Below, piece after piece: positions 63,681 through 64,000 of a stretch of DNA of 64,000 bases. The DNA is taken from the NCBI RefSeq assembly GCF_000701425.1, contig NZ_JNIW01000013.1, forward strand, positions 25,146-89,145, in the 5' to 3' direction. The notes under the pieces are model-generated. The model was not told where the DNA came from. It made no database searches and worked only from the letters and a program-made list of their open reading frames with translations. The stretch comes from Deinococcus frigens DSM 12807 (GTDB lineage Bacteria; Deinococcota; Deinococci; Deinococcales; Deinococcaceae). Numbering within the stretch: position 1 is the stretch's first letter; each line of letters begins with the position of its first letter. A program made the translations under genes and the position numbers.

Positions 63681-64000
63681 GAGGCTGTTTGAAGCCCAAT
63701 TTCTGGGGTGTGGCGTGTGCATCGCCCGGCGTCAAGCGCACAACCTATTCAGCAAAATACAGCTCCCAGCCGCATCAATAAAGCCCTCGGAGATCGGCAT
63801 ACACTCCTCGTAGTCCACCTTCAGCCGTCTGAAGTTCAAGAGCCAGGCAAAGGTCCGTTCCACCACCCAGCGTTTGTGCACCACCTTGAACCCCTTCCCA
63901 CCTCGCCGTGCCATCTCCACGGCCAATCGGAACTGCTCTTCGGTCGGTGTGTTGGTGGGCAACTGTGCGATGCCACCGACGAGCTTGATGCCTTCATCGG
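63681..64000 (-). mobile_element. IS5-type insertion sequence, one end (cut by window edge)
   Basis: GAGGCTGTTTGAAGCCC at 63681-63697 resembles the terminal inverted repeat of IS5-group elements, and the transposase C-terminus lies just inside. The other end is beyond the window. The element end abuts the TGA of the dienelactone hydrolase gene. Confidence 0.75.
63732..64000 (-). CDS. IS5-family transposase, C-terminal part (5' end outside window)
   Basis: The last ~90 residues of a DDE transposase; the frame stays open to the right edge. FKVVHKRWVVERTFAWLLNFRRLKVDYEE is the hallmark end of IS5-group transposases and includes the catalytic Glu in VVERTFAW. The upstream residues GIKLVGGIAQLPTNTP probably belong to the linker before the last helix. 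The stop lies 51 bases from the element end. Intactness cannot be judged. Confidence 0.85.
   Translation of the reverse strand, partial: DEGIKLVGGIAQLPTNTPTEEQFRLAVEMARRGGKGFKVVHKRWVVERTFAWLLNFRRLKVDYEECMPISEGFIDAAGSCILLNRLCA

Overview
The window is GC-rich, tightly packed bacterial chromosome, most likely Deinococcus or a close relative. This is inferred from several things: at least seven genes begin 6-8 bases after a TANNNT-type -10 box (the leaderless start pattern documented for Deinococcus deserti), many genes start with GTG or TTG in 4-base overlaps, the intergenic repeats are mosaic in the way described for D. radiodurans, and gene content is rich in peptide transporters and peptidases. 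No rRNA or marker gene fixes the species.

Layout. 1-1622: the end of a peptide-type ABC transporter operon (two permeases; its other genes lie upstream of the window). 2021-17478: a Wzx/Wzy-type exopolysaccharide locus. The minus-strand block holds an initiating sugar transferase, GalE, a glycosidase-like lipoprotein and an LCP ligase. The plus-strand block holds a flippase, three GT4 glycosyltransferases, a polymerase/ligase, a second glycosidase-like lipoprotein and a fused chain-length regulator/BY-kinase. 17513-19273: an orphan protein that reads as an inactivated Cas3-type helicase. 19782-23581: ribD-ribE-ribBA-ribH on the minus strand, behind an FMN riboswitch. 24203-24973: a 3-hydroxybutyrate-dehydrogenase-like SDR.

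25660-38588: a LacI-regulated amino-sugar locus: peptide/oligosaccharide-type ABC transporter (one subunit is a permease-ATPase fusion), methyltransferase, GH4 glycosidase, NagB-like deaminase, GlcNAc-kinase-like ATPase, MOSC protein and GH84 hexosaminidase. The probable flow is import of GlcNAc-containing oligomers, hydrolysis, phosphorylation and deamination; no nagA is present in the window. 38719-51729: an IclR gene divergent from a peptide-use operon with M28, M20, M19, S33 and M24 peptidases, two binding proteins, two permeases and a small cupin, but no ATPase. 52154-57886: a minus-strand CUT1 sugar-transport operon with an FAD-dependent oxidoreductase and its own LacI regulator, divergent from a TIM-barrel gene (57979-58704). 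The shared intergenic region has a near-consensus promoter overlapped by a CG-centred palindrome.

59007-64000: tRNA-Ala(CGC), a serine hydrolase, an S9A peptidase, a DUF6624-like protein, a dienelactone hydrolase, and the end of an IS5-type element cut by the window edge.

Across the window are two families of small elements with terminal inverted repeats (three and four copies), a 112-bp palindromic element, and 15-bp tandem repeats that recur in frame inside three unrelated genes and once between genes.
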